A program made the position numbers and the translations under genes. This document shows, one piece after another, positions 53,957 to 64,000 of a DNA stretch of 64,000 nt (positions within the stretch are counted from its first letter, which is position 1; each line of letters opens with the position of its first letter). The notes under the pieces were generated by a model. The model was given only the letters and a program-made list of their open reading frames with translations, did no database searches and was not told the origin of the DNA. The stretch spans positions 620,001-684,000 of the forward strand of contig NZ_LT629794.1 of NCBI RefSeq assembly GCF_900106075.1, written 5' to 3'. The stretch comes from Polaribacter sp. Hel1_33_78 (GTDB lineage: Bacteria > Bacteroidota > Bacteroidia > Flavobacteriales > Flavobacteriaceae).

Positions 53957-55975
53957 TTGGCAACTCACAAAAAAAGCATACTTACCAGATTCTACATAGT
54001 AGCTGGTTTTATGACGCTTTTTTTATTGGCTATTATTTTTAGGGTTGTAAATATTCAATATGCTCAAGGAGCAAAGTATAAAAAACTTGCAACAGAACTT
54101 ACTATAAAGCAAGATACCATCAAAGCGAATAAAGGAAATGTGTACGCAGCTGACGGTAATTTGTTGGCGACTTCAATGTCTAAATATACAATAAGGATGG
54201 ATGTTGTTGCTGTAAACAGTAATGTCTTCGAGAATAATTTTATGGCTTTATCAGAAGAATTGTTTCAGATGTTTGGCAATTCTCCAGAGTATTATCAAAA
54301 CAAATTAAGAAAAGCAAAAAAACGTCGAAATAGGTATTTATTAATTGCTAGAAATGTAGGTTATAATGATTATCTAAAAATGAAAAAATTTCCAATTTTT
54401 AAATTGGGAGTTTATAGGGGAGGATTTATTGCAGAGCATAAAACTGTTCGTGCGCATCCTATTGGTAAAATTGCAGAACGTACAATTGGTTATGATGATT
54501 TTAGAGGTGAAGCTGGAATAGAAGGTGCTTTTGCTGATTTTATGGAAGGTGAAAATGGTTTGCGTTGGAAACAGAAGATTGCAAAAAATCAATGGAAACC
54601 AATTTCAGATGTCAATGAAAAAGAGCCTATCGATGGTCACGATGTCATTACAACAATAGACGTAAATATTCAAGACATTACGCATCACGCCTTGTTACGT
54701 CAATTAGAATATTTTGAAGCAGATCATGGTTGTGCTGTGGTTATGGAAACTGCAACGGGCGAAATAAAAGCAATCTCTAATTTAGGGAGAACCTCAAAAG
54801 GAAAATATTTTGAAAAAAGGAATTATGCTCTTTGGGAAAGTCATGAACCGGGTTCTACTTTTAAATTAGCAAGTTTAATGGCTGCTTTAGATGATAAAGT
54901 AATTGATACATCTACAGTGGTGGATACAGAGAAAGGTAAAGTTTACATTTATAATAGAAAGGTTGAAGACTCTAAAAGAGGAGGTTATGGGAAAATTTCT
55001 GCCGCGAGAGTTTTTGAGGTTTCATCCAATGTCGGAATCGTAAAATTAATAAGGGAACATTATGACCAGAACCCTGGAAAATTTATAAGTAAACTAGAAA
55101 AATACGGATTTAAAAAACCAATTGGTTTTCAAATAAAAGGTGAGGGATTGCCCTATATCCCTAACCCTAAAGATAAAAAAAGATGGAGTAAAATTTCTCT
55201 GGCATGGATGTCTTGGGGGTATGGAGTTTCTGTTACGCCTATGCAGACATTGATGTTTTATAATGCCGTTGCAAATAATGGAGTCATGGTAAAACCACGC
55301 TTTGTAAAAGAATTAAGAAGACAAGATAAAATAGAGAAAATTTTTCAAACTGAAATTGTAAATTCTAAAATTGCTTCTGATCAAACTTTAAAGAAGATTC
55401 GAAAAGTGATGGAAAATGTTGTTATTAGAGGAACTGCAAAGAATATCTATTCTTCTAATTTCTCTATGGCAGGAAAAACAGGGACTGCAAAAAAATATAT
55501 TCCAAGACATAAAAATGAAAAAGGAGAGACTATTTCTGGTCATTATTCAACAGAACGTTATGTGGCCTCTTTTGCAGGTTTTTTTCCGGCAGAAGCACCT
55601 AAATATTCTTGTATTGTAGTTGTGCATGATCCCAATAAAAAGAAAGGTTATTATGGAGCTACGGTTGCAGCGCCAATCTTTAAAGAGATTGCTCAAAAAA
55701 TTTACACCACAACACCTATAGATAATCAATCTGTAAAAGATAAAGTTGAATTTGAAAGTATAGTAAATCAATATAAAAAATATACTAAAGTTATTAATAA
55801 AGAACATACATATATACCAAATGTTCAAGGAATGTCTGGTATGGATGCCGTTTCTCTATTAGAAAATATTGGTTTGAAAGTAAAGATTACTGGAGTGGGA
55901 AAAGTAAAATATCAATCGATAAAAAAGGGAGAAACATTAGTGAAAGGAACCACCATTATTTTAAAATTATCGTAA
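53957..55975 (+). CDS. ftsI: Division-specific penicillin-binding protein (FtsI/PBP3) with PASTA domain
   Basis: The 672-residue septal transpeptidase. A membrane anchor at about 12-30 is followed by the dimerisation domain, then the transpeptidase domain with SxxK in EPGSTFKLAS, SSN in EVSSNVGIV and KTG in AGKTGTAKKY. A C-terminal PASTA domain (about 617-672; YIPNVQGMSGMDAVSLLENI) is present, as in many Bacteroidota. The start codon is TTG at 53957, 4 bases after ftsL. The neighbour to the right is murE. Confidence 0.95.
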   Translation: MATHKKSILTRFYIVAGFMTLFLLAIIFRVVNIQYAQGAKYKKLATELTIKQDTIKANKGNVYAADGNLLATSMSKYTIRMDVVAVNSNVFENNFMALSEELFQMFGNSPEYYQNKLRKAKKRRNRYLLIARNVGYNDYLKMKKFPIFKLGVYRGGFIAEHKTVRAHPIGKIAERTIGYDDFRGEAGIEGAFADFMEGENGLRWKQKIAKNQWKPISDVNEKEPIDGHDVITTIDVNIQDITHHALLRQLEYFEADHGCAVVMETATGEIKAISNLGRTSKGKYFEKRNYALWESHEPGSTFKLASLMAALDDKVIDTSTVVDTEKGKVYIYNRKVEDSKRGGYGKISAARVFEVSSNVGIVKLIREHYDQNPGKFISKLEKYGFKKPIGFQIKGEGLPYIPNPKDKKRWSKISLAWMSWGYGVSVTPMQTLMFYNAVANNGVMVKPRFVKELRRQDKIEKIFQTEIVNSKIASDQTLKKIRKVMENVVIRGTAKNIYSSNFSMAGKTGTAKKYIPRHKNEKGETISGHYSTERYVASFAGFFPAEAPKYSCIVVVHDPNKKKGYYGATVAAPIFKEIAQKIYTTTPIDNQSVKDKVEFESIVNQYKKYTKVINKEHTYIPNVQGMSGMDAVSLLENIGLKVKITGVGKVKYQSIKKGETLVKGTTIILKLS

Positions 55976-55976
55976 A

Positions 55977-57443
55977 CTGAAAAATTTAAAAGACATATTA
56001 TATAAGGTTGCAATCAACCAAGTATTTGGAGTTACAAATATTGATGTAAATCAACTTGTTTTCGATTCTAGGAAAATTGAAAAAAATGATGTTTTTATTG
56101 CTCAAAAAGGTTTTTCTGTTGACGGTCATTTGTTTATAAATAAAGTGATTTCTTTAGGTGCAATTGCAATTATCTGTGAAGTTTTTCCTTCGGATATAAA
56201 AGAAGGAATTACGTATGTGCAAGTTGATGATGCGAATGTTGCTCTGGCGGTTATGGCTTCTAACTTTTATGAAAATCCTTCAACTAAATTTCCTTTAGTT
56301 GGAGTTACAGGGACCAATGGGAAAACAACAATTGCATCGCTATTGTATCAGTTATTTTATAAAGCTGGTTATAAAGTTGGATTGCTTTCTACTGTTAAAG
56401 TTTTAGTTGATGAAGTTGAGTTTAAAGCGACGCATACAACTCCAGATTCAGTGGCGATTAACAAGTATTTAGATATGATGCTAGATGCTGGTGTAGAATT
56501 CTGTTTTATGGAAGTGAGTTCTCATGGAATTCATCAAAAAAGAACAGAAGGCTTAAAATTTGCTGGTGGAATTTTCACAAACCTTTCTCATGATCATTTA
56601 GATTATCACGACACATTTGCCGAATATAGAAATGTGAAAAAATCATTTTTCGATTCTTTGCCAAAATCGGCTTTTGCTTTGACAAATATTGATGATAAAA
56701 ATGGCAACTTTATGTTGCAAAACACCAAAGCAAAAAAGAAAACATATGCTCTAAAAACAGTAGGAGATTATAAAGTGAAAATTTTAGAAAAGCAAATTTC
56801 TGGAACTTTAATTTCTGTCGATGGAACTGAAGTTTGGACTAAATTAATTGGCGTTTTTAATATTTATAATTTAACTGCAATTATTGCAACTGCAGATTTA
56901 TTAGGGTTAGAAAAATTAGAAATTCTAACTATTGTAAGTCAATTAGAAAGTGTAAGTGGTCGTTTTCAATATGTAATTTCTGAGGAAGGTAACACGGCAA
57001 TTATTGATTATGCTCACACTCCTGATGCCTTGAGAAACGTATTAGAAACGATTAATGATATTAGAACAGGAAACGAAAAAGTGATTACTGTAGTCGGTTG
57101 CGGAGGTGATAGAGATGCAACAAAAAGACCAAAAATGGCGCATATTGCATCTCAATTAAGCACTCAGGCAATTTTTACTTCAGATAATCCTAGGTCCGAG
57201 AACCCTCAAACTATTTTAGATGAAATGGAAGATGGTGTTTCGCCTGAAAACTATAGAAAAACATTAACCGTCTTAGATAGAAGACAAGCAATAAAAACAG
57301 CTTGTAAACTATCAGAAACTGGGGACATTATATTAATTGCTGGAAAAGGACATGAAAATTATCAGGAAGTGAATGGAGTTCGCTCTCATTTTGATGATTT
57401 AGAAGAAGTAACAAACTGTTTTAATCAATTAAAAAAGAACTAA
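55977..57443 (+). CDS. murE: UDP-N-acetylmuramoyl-L-alanyl-D-glutamate--2,6-diaminopimelate ligase MurE (CTG start)
   Basis: Adds meso-diaminopimelate to UDP-MurNAc-dipeptide. Domain 1 has [19 protein letters not shown], the ATP loop is [10 protein letters not shown], and [17 protein letters not shown] and the ligand-binding [12 protein letters not shown] follow. Reading from CTG at 55977 gives 488 residues with the N-terminus [15 protein letters not shown], the length expected. An in-frame stop is at 55962-55964 and there is no ATG, GTG or TTG before TTG 56130, which would delete 51 residues including the conserved DSR motif. So CTG is the only sensible start. DNPR at the substrate site suggests DAP specificity. 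It begins one base after the ftsI stop. Confidence 0.9.
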   Translation: MKNLKDILYKVAINQVFGVTNIDVNQLVFDSRKIEKNDVFIAQKGFSVDGHLFINKVISLGAIAIICEVFPSDIKEGITYVQVDDANVALAVMASNFYENPSTKFPLVGVTGTNGKTTIASLLYQLFYKAGYKVGLLSTVKVLVDEVEFKATHTTPDSVAINKYLDMMLDAGVEFCFMEVSSHGIHQKRTEGLKFAGGIFTNLSHDHLDYHDTFAEYRNVKKSFFDSLPKSAFALTNIDDKNGNFMLQNTKAKKKTYALKTVGDYKVKILEKQISGTLISVDGTEVWTKLIGVFNIYNLTAIIATADLLGLEKLEILTIVSQLESVSGRFQYVISEEGNTAIIDYAHTPDALRNVLETINDIRTGNEKVITVVGCGGDRDATKRPKMAHIASQLSTQAIFTSDNPRSENPQTILDEMEDGVSPENYRKTLTVLDRRQAIKTACKLSETGDIILIAGKGHENYQEVNGVRSHFDDLEEVTNCFNQLKKN

Positions 57444-57444
57444 A

Positions 57445-58671
57445 ATGCTGTATTATTTATTCGAATATTTAGAAAGTCAATTTAGTTTTCCAGGTGCAAG
57501 TGTGTTTCAATTTATCACATTTAGAGCAGCAGCAGCTTTTATTTTGTCTTTATTGATTTCAGCAATTTTTGGTAAAAGAATTATTAAATTTTTGCAAAAA
57601 CAACAAGTAGGAGAAACGGTTAGAGATTTAGGCTTAGAGGGGCAGAAACAAAAATCTGGAACTCCAACTATGGGAGGAATTATCATTATTCTAGCAACGT
57701 TAATTCCTGTAATTTTATTAACGAAATTAGATAATATTTACATTGTGATTTTGATAATCACTACATTTTGGATGGGTTTTATTGGTTTTTTAGATGATTA
57801 TATCAAAGTGTTTAAAAAAGATAAAGATGGTTTAAAAGGGAAGTTTAAAATTTTAGGTCAGGTTGGTCTAGGGCTGATTGTAGGGTCAATGTTATATTTT
57901 AATGATGGAGTTACGATTAAAGAACAATTACCACTGCAGCAGCAAGTTATGCAAGAGAATGGAAGGAAAAAAGTTTTTGGTGAGGCTCACAAATCTACCA
58001 AAACTACCGTTCCGTTTTTAAAAGATAACGAATTAGATTATTCAAAAGCGTTGCGTTTTTTGGGTGAAGGTTATGAAAAACATGGATGGATCGTTTTCAT
58101 TTTTATCACTGTTTTTATTGTTACAGGAGTCTCCAATGGAGCAAATTTAACTGACGGAATCGATGGTTTAGCAGCAGGTTCATCAGCAATTATTGTAATA
58201 ACATTAGCTGTTTTTGCTTGGGTTTCTGGTAACATAATTTTTGCTGATTACTTAGATGTAATGTATATCCCAAATTCTGGAGAAATGACTGTTTTTATTT
58301 TGGCATTTGCAGGAGCTTTAATTGGGTTTTTGTGGTACAATACATATCCTGCTCAAGTTTTTATGGGAGATACAGGAAGTTTAACAATTGGAGGGATTAT
58401 AGCGGTAATCGCAATTTCAATTCGTAAAGAGTTATTGTTGCCGATTTTAGCAGGAATTTTTGTTGTAGAAAATCTCTCAGTAATCATGCAGGTTTCTTGG
58501 TTTAAATACACAAAGAAGAAATTTGGAGTAGGTAGACGTATTTTTAAAATGGCGCCTTTACATCATCATTATCAAAAGTTGAGTTATCATGAAAGTAAGA
58601 TTGTTGTTCGTTTTTGGATTGTTGGAATTCTTTTAGCGGTCTTCGCAATTGTTACTTTGAAATTGAGATAG
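57445..58671 (+). CDS. mraY: Phospho-N-acetylmuramoyl-pentapeptide-transferase
   Basis: Integral membrane transferase of 408 residues that makes lipid I from UDP-MurNAc-pentapeptide and undecaprenyl phosphate. Conserved [40 protein letters not shown] and MAPLHHHYQ are intact. A longer extracytoplasmic insert at about 155-200 ([20 protein letters not shown]) is characteristic of Bacteroidota MraY. ATG 57445 follows murE by 1 base; the stop abuts murD. Confidence 0.96.
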   Translation: MLYYLFEYLESQFSFPGASVFQFITFRAAAAFILSLLISAIFGKRIIKFLQKQQVGETVRDLGLEGQKQKSGTPTMGGIIIILATLIPVILLTKLDNIYIVILIITTFWMGFIGFLDDYIKVFKKDKDGLKGKFKILGQVGLGLIVGSMLYFNDGVTIKEQLPLQQQVMQENGRKKVFGEAHKSTKTTVPFLKDNELDYSKALRFLGEGYEKHGWIVFIFITVFIVTGVSNGANLTDGIDGLAAGSSAIIVITLAVFAWVSGNIIFADYLDVMYIPNSGEMTVFILAFAGALIGFLWYNTYPAQVFMGDTGSLTIGGIIAVIAISIRKELLLPILAGIFVVENLSVIMQVSWFKYTKKKFGVGRRIFKMAPLHHHYQKLSYHESKIVVRFWIVGILLAVFAIVTLKLR

Positions 58672-60006
58672 ATGAAAAGGTTAGTGATTTTAGGAGGAGG
58701 AGAAAGTGGAGTAGGGACTGCAATTTTAGGAAAACGAAAAGGGTACGAAGTTTTTGTTTCAGATAACAACAAAATATTAAATAAATATAAAAAAGTTCTT
58801 TTAAATAATGAAATTGATTTTGAGGAAAATCAGCATACAGAAAGTAAGATTTTAAATGCTGATGCAGTGGTAAAAAGTCCGGGGATTCCGGAAAAAGTTT
58901 TAATAGTTCAAAAATTGATGGAGAACTCAATAAAGGTTATTTCGGAAATTGAATTTGCAGCACAATATACAAATGCAACAATTATTGGGATTACAGGTTC
59001 AAATGGAAAAACAACCACAACATTATTAACACATCATATTTTAAAAAAAGCGGGATTAAGTGTTGGAATTGCTGGGAATATTGGAGATAGTTTTGCACAA
59101 CAAGTTGCTGAGGAAACGTATGAGAATTATGTTTTAGAATTAAGTAGTTTTCAGTTAGATGGCATAGAAAATTTTAAAAGTCACATTGCAATTTTAACCA
59201 ATATTACACCAGATCATTTAGATCGCTATGAGTATGATTTTGATAAATACATTGCCTCAAAATTTAGAATCACAAAGAATCAAAAAGAAACTGATTATTT
59301 AATTTATGATGCAGATGATCCTGTAATCAATAATTGGTTAAAAGAAAATAAAACAAGTGCAAAATTAGTTCCGTTTTCGCTTGAAAAAGAATTGGAATAT
59401 GGAGCCTATATCAAAGATAATAATATAATCATCAACATTAATAAAGACCTAATTAACATGCCGTTATCAACTTTATCAATTAAAGGAAAACATAATACAA
59501 AAAATGCTATGGCAGCAAGTATGGCTGCGCAATTATTAAAGGCTAGAAAACAAGTTATAAAAGAAAGTTTAGAAGATTTTGAAGGTGTAGAACATCGTTT
59601 AGAAAATGTTGCAAAGGTCAAGGATGTAGAATATATCAATGATTCTAAAGCAACGAACGTAAATGCAACTTTTTATGCATTAGAATGCATGGATAAAACC
59701 ACAGTTTGGATCGTTGGAGGTGTAGACAAGGGGAATGATTATAATGATTTATTGCCTTTGGTTAGAGAAAAAGTAAAGGCAATTGTTTGTTTAGGTCTTG
59801 ATAATGAAAAAATTAAAAATACGTTTGGTAATGTAGTAGATATTATTGTTGAAACTGCCGGAGCCGAAGAAGCGGTAAAAGTATCTCATAAGTTAGCAGA
59901 AAGAGGAGAAGTGGTTTTATTATCTCCTGCTTGCGCTAGTTTTGATTTATTTGATAATTATGAAGACAGAGGGCGTCAATTTAAAAGAGCAGTAAAAAGT
60001 CTTTAA
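58672..60006 (+). CDS. murD: UDP-N-acetylmuramoyl-L-alanine--D-glutamate ligase
   Basis: A 444-residue Mur ligase adding D-Glu. A Rossmann N-domain (RLVILGGGESGVGTAILG) is followed by the P-loop GITGSNGKTTTT, LELSSFQLDGI, NITPDHLDRY, and the C-domain with INDSKATNVNATFYAL and GVDKGNDY. ATG starts on the base after the mraY stop. No anomaly seen. Confidence 0.97.
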   Translation: MKRLVILGGGESGVGTAILGKRKGYEVFVSDNNKILNKYKKVLLNNEIDFEENQHTESKILNADAVVKSPGIPEKVLIVQKLMENSIKVISEIEFAAQYTNATIIGITGSNGKTTTTLLTHHILKKAGLSVGIAGNIGDSFAQQVAEETYENYVLELSSFQLDGIENFKSHIAILTNITPDHLDRYEYDFDKYIASKFRITKNQKETDYLIYDADDPVINNWLKENKTSAKLVPFSLEKELEYGAYIKDNNIIININKDLINMPLSTLSIKGKHNTKNAMAASMAAQLLKARKQVIKESLEDFEGVEHRLENVAKVKDVEYINDSKATNVNATFYALECMDKTTVWIVGGVDKGNDYNDLLPLVREKVKAIVCLGLDNEKIKNTFGNVVDIIVETAGAEEAVKVSHKLAERGEVVLLSPACASFDLFDNYEDRGRQFKRAVKSL

Positions 60007-60058
60007 AAAGGTTTAATCATCTAAAAATTTAAATACTTACGTATCTGTAAACCTAAAA

Positions 60059-61240
60059 ATGAAAACTATTTTTCAACATATAAAAGGAGATCACACCATT
60101 TGGGCAATTGTTGCTATTTTGGCAATATTCTCTTTTATGCCTGTGTATAGTGCAAGCACAAACTTGGTATATGTTGTTGGTTCTGGTTCTACTTTAGGGT
60201 ATTTACTAAAACACATGGTTTTATTAATTATGGGTTTTGGCATTATTTACGGAGTTCATAAAATTCCTTACAGATATTTCTCAGGAGGATCTGTATTAAT
60301 GCTTCCCATTGTAATTGTCTTATTGGTTTTTACATTGGCGCAAGGAACTATAATTGGAGGGGCGAATGCAAGTAGATGGATTCGTATTGCAGGTATCGGT
60401 TTTCAAACATCTACTTTAGCAGGTTTAGTGTTGATGGTTTATGTAGCGCGATATTTAGCTAAAAACAAAGAAAAAGAAATCAATTTTAAAGAAAGTGTAT
60501 GGCAACTTTGGGTGCCAGTAGCTGCAGTTTTAATATTAATATTGCCTGCAAATTTCTCAACAACCGCCATCATTTTTGCTATGACTTTAATGCTGACTTT
60601 TATTGGAGGATACCCATTAAAATATTTAGGATTTATTATAGGAACTGGATTAGTAATATTATTGTTTTTTGTTTTAATAGCAAAAGCCTTTCCAGACGCA
60701 ATGCCAAATAGAGTGCAAACTTGGCAAAATCGAATTGAGAATTTTTCAGATTCAGAAGATAAAGAAGCGTATCAAGTACAAAAGGCAAAAATTGCAATTG
60801 CAACAGGAGGTCCGGTAGGAGTTGGTCCTGGTAAAAGTGTTCAGAAAAACTTTTTACCACAATCTTCATCAGATTTTATTTTTGCAATTATTGTTGAAGA
60901 ATATGGTTTATTAGGTGGTTTTTTAATCGTTTTTATTTACTTTTTGCTGCTCTTCAGAATTTTTGTAGTTATTAGAAAAACAACTACCATTTTTGGAACA
61001 TTGTTAGTTGTTGGTGTTGGTTGTCCAATTATATTTCAAGCGACCATAAATATGGCTGTTGCTGCCAACTTGTTTCCAGTTACTGGACAAACGTTGCCAT
61101 TAATTAGTAGTGGAGGTACTTCTATTTGGATGACATGTTTTGCATTAGGAATGATTCTTAGTGTAAGCGCAGCAAAAGAAGTAGAAGAGGAAGATATTTT
61201 AGATGATAACCCTTTAGATATTTTACATGAAACCATATAA
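60059..61240 (+). CDS. ftsW: Septal peptidoglycan polymerase FtsW (SEDS family)
   Basis: A 393-residue SEDS protein with ten predicted membrane helices, the glycosyltransferase partner of FtsI. Family residues in [51 protein letters not shown] and PLISSGGTS are clear. The catalytic Asp of the SEDS extracellular loop is presumably in this SDFIF region. It follows murD after a 52-base gap and overlaps murG by 14 bases. RodA is the alternative family member, excluded by context. Confidence 0.95.
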   Translation: MKTIFQHIKGDHTIWAIVAILAIFSFMPVYSASTNLVYVVGSGSTLGYLLKHMVLLIMGFGIIYGVHKIPYRYFSGGSVLMLPIVIVLLVFTLAQGTIIGGANASRWIRIAGIGFQTSTLAGLVLMVYVARYLAKNKEKEINFKESVWQLWVPVAAVLILILPANFSTTAIIFAMTLMLTFIGGYPLKYLGFIIGTGLVILLFFVLIAKAFPDAMPNRVQTWQNRIENFSDSEDKEAYQVQKAKIAIATGGPVGVGPGKSVQKNFLPQSSSDFIFAIIVEEYGLLGGFLIVFIYFLLLFRIFVVIRKTTTIFGTLLVVGVGCPIIFQATINMAVAANLFPVTGQTLPLISSGGTSIWMTCFALGMILSVSAAKEVEEEDILDDNPLDILHETI

Positions 61241-62318
61241 TATACTTATTTCTGGAGGAGGAACAGGAGGTCATATTTATCCTGCAATAGCCATTGCTAA
61301 CGAATTTAAATTACGCTATCCAGATGCAAATTTTCTTTTTGTGGGTGCTAAAGATAGAATGGAAATGGAAAAAGTTCCGCAAGCTGGTTATGATATAAAA
61401 GGCTTATGGATTTCTGGAGTGCAAAGAAAATTAACCCTAGATAATTTATCCTTTCCTTTTAAATTGATTAGTAGTTTGTGGGAAGCAAGAAAAATTATCA
61501 AACAATTTAAACCTGATATAGCAATTGGCACTGGAGGTTTTGCGAGTGGGCCAACTTTAATAGTGGCAAGTAGAAAGGGTATTCCTACTTTAATACAAGA
61601 ACAGAACTCTTTCCCAGGAATTACTAATAAATTGTTGAGTAAAAGAGCCAGCAAAATTTGTGTGGCCTATGACCATTTAGAACGTTTTTTTCCTTTGGAT
61701 AAAATGGTAAAAACAGGAAATCCTGTTCGTCAAGATTTGTTGACGATTTATTCCAAAGAACAAGAAGCAAAAGATTTTTTTAAGTTGCATAAAACGAATA
61801 AAACAATTTTGGTTTTAGGTGGAAGTTTAGGTGCAAGAAAAATAAATCAGCTTGTTGAAGGTAATTTGGAATTCTTCAAAAACCAAGAGGTTCAAATTAT
61901 TTGGCAATGCGGAAAGCTATATTTTGACGAGTATAATAAATACAATGACTTAAGTTACGTGCAAGTGCATGAATTTGTGAATAGAATGGATTTGGCATAT
62001 GCTGCCACGGATATTATTATCTCTAGAGCAGGAGCAAGCTCAGTTTCAGAGTTGTGTATCGTTGGTAAACCTGTCATTTTTATTCCGTCACCAAATGTAG
62101 CTGAGGATCATCAAACAAAAAATGCAAAGTCCATAGCAGATAAACATGGAGCTATTTTGTTAAAAGAAAGTGAGTTAGAAACGTTTCCTATTGTTTTTGA
62201 AACGCTTTTAAAAGATATAGGAAAGCAAGAGCATTTATCAGAGAATATAAAAGAATTAGCATTGCCAGGAGCAACAACAGATATTGTAAATGAGATTGAA
62301 AAACTATTAAAAAAGTGA
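61227..62318 (+). CDS. murG: UDP-N-acetylglucosamine--N-acetylmuramyl-(pentapeptide) transferase
   Basis: A 363-residue GT-B glycosyltransferase making lipid II from lipid I on the inner membrane face. The N-terminal G-loop [30 protein letters not shown], the second G-loop [13 protein letters not shown] and the donor site [17 protein letters not shown] are all present. It overlaps ftsW by 14 bases and murC by 4 (GTGA). Confidence 0.97.
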   Translation: MKPYNILISGGGTGGHIYPAIAIANEFKLRYPDANFLFVGAKDRMEMEKVPQAGYDIKGLWISGVQRKLTLDNLSFPFKLISSLWEARKIIKQFKPDIAIGTGGFASGPTLIVASRKGIPTLIQEQNSFPGITNKLLSKRASKICVAYDHLERFFPLDKMVKTGNPVRQDLLTIYSKEQEAKDFFKLHKTNKTILVLGGSLGARKINQLVEGNLEFFKNQEVQIIWQCGKLYFDEYNKYNDLSYVQVHEFVNRMDLAYAATDIIISRAGASSVSELCIVGKPVIFIPSPNVAEDHQTKNAKSIADKHGAILLKESELETFPIVFETLLKDIGKQEHLSENIKELALPGATTDIVNEIEKLLKK

Positions 62319-63658
62319 ATTTAAAAAAGATACAGACCATTTATTTTGTTGGTATTGGAGGTATTGGAATGAGTGCAATTGCTCGTTACTTTGCATCCAA
62401 TGGAAAGCTTGTGGCTGGTTATGACAAAACTCCGTCTCAAATAATTTCGAGTTTAGAGGAATTGGGTGTTGAAATTCATTTTGAAGATAGTTTAAAGAAC
62501 ATACCAATTTCTTTTTTAGATAAGGATAAAACCTTGGTTGTGTACACACCAGCAATTGCCGAAAATCATACAGAATTAAATTACTTCTTAAATAATAATT
62601 TTAAGGTTTTAAAAAGAGCAGAAGTTTTAGGTAAAATTACAGAAAGCACTTTTTGTCTGGCTGTTGCTGGAACGCATGGGAAAACTACAACTTCTTCTAT
62701 TTTAGGACATATTATGCATCAACAAAAAGCGACTTCTTTTTTAGGTGGAATTGCTGAAAATTACAATTCAAATTTAATTTTGGGTGAAGACAAAGTTTCG
62801 GTTGTTGAAGCAGATGAGTTTGATCGATCTTTCTTACAATTGAGTCCTAATATTGCTTGTATAACTTCTATGGATGCTGATCATTTAGATATCTATGGAG
62901 AAGCAGCAGTTTTAGAAGAATCGTTTGTAGAGTTTGCAAATAAAGTTTCAGGTACATTAATCATTGCAAAAGGATTGCCTTTAAAAGGGTTAACCTATGC
63001 TGTAAACGAAGCCGCAGATTACAGAGCCTTTAATTTAAAAATTGAAAGTGGAAAGTATATTTTTGATGTCCAAACACCATCAGAAAGTATAAAAAATATT
63101 GAATTCTATTTACCAGGTAAGCATAATGTAATGAATGCTTTAGCTGCATTTGCAATGGCAGATGTATATGGTGTTCCCGCAAAAAAAATTAAATTAAGTT
63201 TGTCAACTTTTAAAGGGGTGAAACGTAGGTTTTCTTATAAAATAAAAACGAGTGACTTTGTTTTGATTGATGATTATGCACATCATCCAACAGAAATAAA
63301 TGCAGTAGAAAATTCCATAAGAGAAATGTATCCCAAAGAAAAAGTATTGGCTGTTTTTCAACCACATTTATTTTCTAGAACAAGAGATTTTATCGATGAT
63401 TTTGCAACTGCATTATCAAAATTTGATGAAATCTTATTATTAGATATTTATCCAGCAAGAGAATTACCAATTGCTGGGGTAAGTTCTGAATGGTTATTTC
63501 ATAAAATAGAGAACAAGCATAAAAAATTGGTTCAAAAAAATAATTTAATAAAAGATATTAAAAAATCGACAGCAAAAGTAGTTGTAATGTTAGGTGCTGG
63601 TGACATTGGAGAAATGGTAAATGAAGTAAAAATAAACTTTTATAATTCAAGAAAATGA
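62315..63658 (+). CDS. murC: UDP-N-acetylmuramate--L-alanine ligase
   Basis: A 447-residue Mur ligase adding L-Ala. Features: N-domain [19 protein letters not shown] loop [26 protein letters not shown] and DADHLDIYG, then [10 protein letters not shown] and FQPHLFSRT in the C-domain. GTG start at 62315 overlaps the murG stop; the stop overlaps the ftsQ ATG by 4 bases. Confidence 0.97.
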   Translation: MNLKKIQTIYFVGIGGIGMSAIARYFASNGKLVAGYDKTPSQIISSLEELGVEIHFEDSLKNIPISFLDKDKTLVVYTPAIAENHTELNYFLNNNFKVLKRAEVLGKITESTFCLAVAGTHGKTTTSSILGHIMHQQKATSFLGGIAENYNSNLILGEDKVSVVEADEFDRSFLQLSPNIACITSMDADHLDIYGEAAVLEESFVEFANKVSGTLIIAKGLPLKGLTYAVNEAADYRAFNLKIESGKYIFDVQTPSESIKNIEFYLPGKHNVMNALAAFAMADVYGVPAKKIKLSLSTFKGVKRRFSYKIKTSDFVLIDDYAHHPTEINAVENSIREMYPKEKVLAVFQPHLFSRTRDFIDDFATALSKFDEILLLDIYPARELPIAGVSSEWLFHKIENKHKKLVQKNNLIKDIKKSTAKVVVMLGAGDIGEMVNEVKINFYNSRK

Positions 63659-64000
63659 AATTCAGAAAGGTTTTAAAATACTTGTTATTTCCAGCTTTGA
63701 TGGTGGGTTTAGGGTTTTTGTACAGTTTTTCATCAACAAGAAATCTGCAAATAAAAATAGCAGAGCCTATTGTAGAATTTGAAGAAGGGGATAATAATTT
63801 TTTAACATATTCAATGGTTAATAAATTGTTAATACAAAATAAAGAAACAGTGCAAAACCAAGCGAAATCTGTGATAAATTTATACGGATTAGAGAATAGA
63901 GTGTCCAAAAATCCATATGTAGAAAATGCAACCATTTTTTTAACGATTGATGGCAGACTAAAAACAATTATTAAACAACGGATACCTGTTGCTAGAATTG
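63655..64000 (+). CDS. ftsQ: Cell division protein FtsQ (3' end missing)
   Basis: 115 codons are seen before the window ends. [20 protein letters not shown] is a basic start plus membrane helix (to about residue 24). The periplasmic part ending in VSKNPYVENATIFLTIDGRLK and IKQRIPVARI matches the flavobacterial FtsQ pattern, in which a POTRA-like fold is followed by the beta domain. Start ATG overlaps the murC stop (ATGA). ftsA and ftsZ are expected just beyond the window. Confidence 0.88.
   Translation, partial: MKFRKVLKYLLFPALMVGLGFLYSFSSTRNLQIKIAEPIVEFEEGDNNFLTYSMVNKLLIQNKETVQNQAKSVINLYGLENRVSKNPYVENATIFLTIDGRLKTIIKQRIPVARI

Noticed and set aside
63558..63935. Open frame of 125 codons on the minus strand across the murC-ftsQ junction
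   Set aside because: Antisense to two conserved coupled genes and made of low-complexity Phe/Leu-rich sequence.
1..64000. tRNA, rRNA, prophage, IS or integron features
   Set aside because: No tRNA-like cloverleaf, rRNA-like stretch, transposase, integrase or flanking direct repeats could be recognised by reading; negative by eye only.

Overview
The window is a chromosomal segment of a marine-type member of the Bacteroidota, most likely family Flavobacteriaceae and close to Polaribacter or a relative. This rests on the strongly AT-rich sequence, the gliding/type IX secretion (T9SS) translocon gene sprA, a secreted protein with a T9SS type A sorting domain, the many TAnnTTTG promoter -7 motifs (the Bacteroidota sigma-A signature), weak Shine-Dalgarno sequences, and the Bacteroidota form of the division/cell-wall cluster. 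The genus is inference; no rRNA or tRNA gene is present to test it. I see no phage, IS element, CRISPR array or integron, and almost every gene belongs to a conserved family.

Layout. 1-3.9 kb: end of a TolC-type efflux protein, tsaB, a convergent MscS channel, a DUF1304 membrane protein, dodecin and a small exported repeat protein. 4.1-15.8 kb (minus strand): a six-gene run maeB-ruvA-sprA-gcvH-vanZ-tonB that looks like one transcription unit, with a good promoter before maeB and a good terminator after tonB. 15.9-21.1 kb: a DUF5686 outer-membrane protein, both molybdopterin synthase subunits (moaD, moaE) separated by an antisense DUF3817 gene, heme A synthase and a cold-shock protein. 21.5-31.5 kb: ribonucleotide reductase nrdB-nrdA, a Na/Pi cotransporter overlapping dgt (dNTP triphosphohydrolase), and a large T9SS cargo protein. 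31.6-39.4 kb: dxs, tadA, a MocR-type regulator divergent from a TonB-dependent receptor, a small zinc-ribbon protein and rseP. 39.5-43.4 kb: a SCO protein, feoA-feoB with a tiny FeoB-associated Cys-rich protein, and a DUF2911 lipoprotein-like protein. 43.4-52.1 kb: galE with a DegT aminotransferase, a divergent penicillin acylase family protein, a nitroreductase with alkane monooxygenase, and pseudouridine synthase, engB and an alpha/beta hydrolase. 52.2-64 kb: the dcw cluster mraZ-rsmH-ftsL-ftsI-murE-mraY-murD-ftsW-murG-murC-ftsQ, cut by the window end.

The genes fall into a few functional groups: envelope export and energy coupling (sprA, tonB, receptor, rseP, T9SS cargo), nucleotide pool control (nrdAB, dgt), metal and cofactor handling (feo, moaDE, ctaA, SCO, dodecin), and peptidoglycan synthesis and division (dcw).

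The most noteworthy points are: a MocR-family regulator whose PLP-binding lysine is replaced by glutamine, next to a clean inverted repeat in the promoter it shares with a TonB receptor; a Fur-family 7-1-7 dyad in front of feoAB that also moves the feoA start to an internal TTG; a murE whose only plausible start is CTG; a three-copy MraZ box; and a pair of related hairpins with compensatory changes flanking a 230-base gene-free stretch. I did not find a convincing wholly new multi-gene system.
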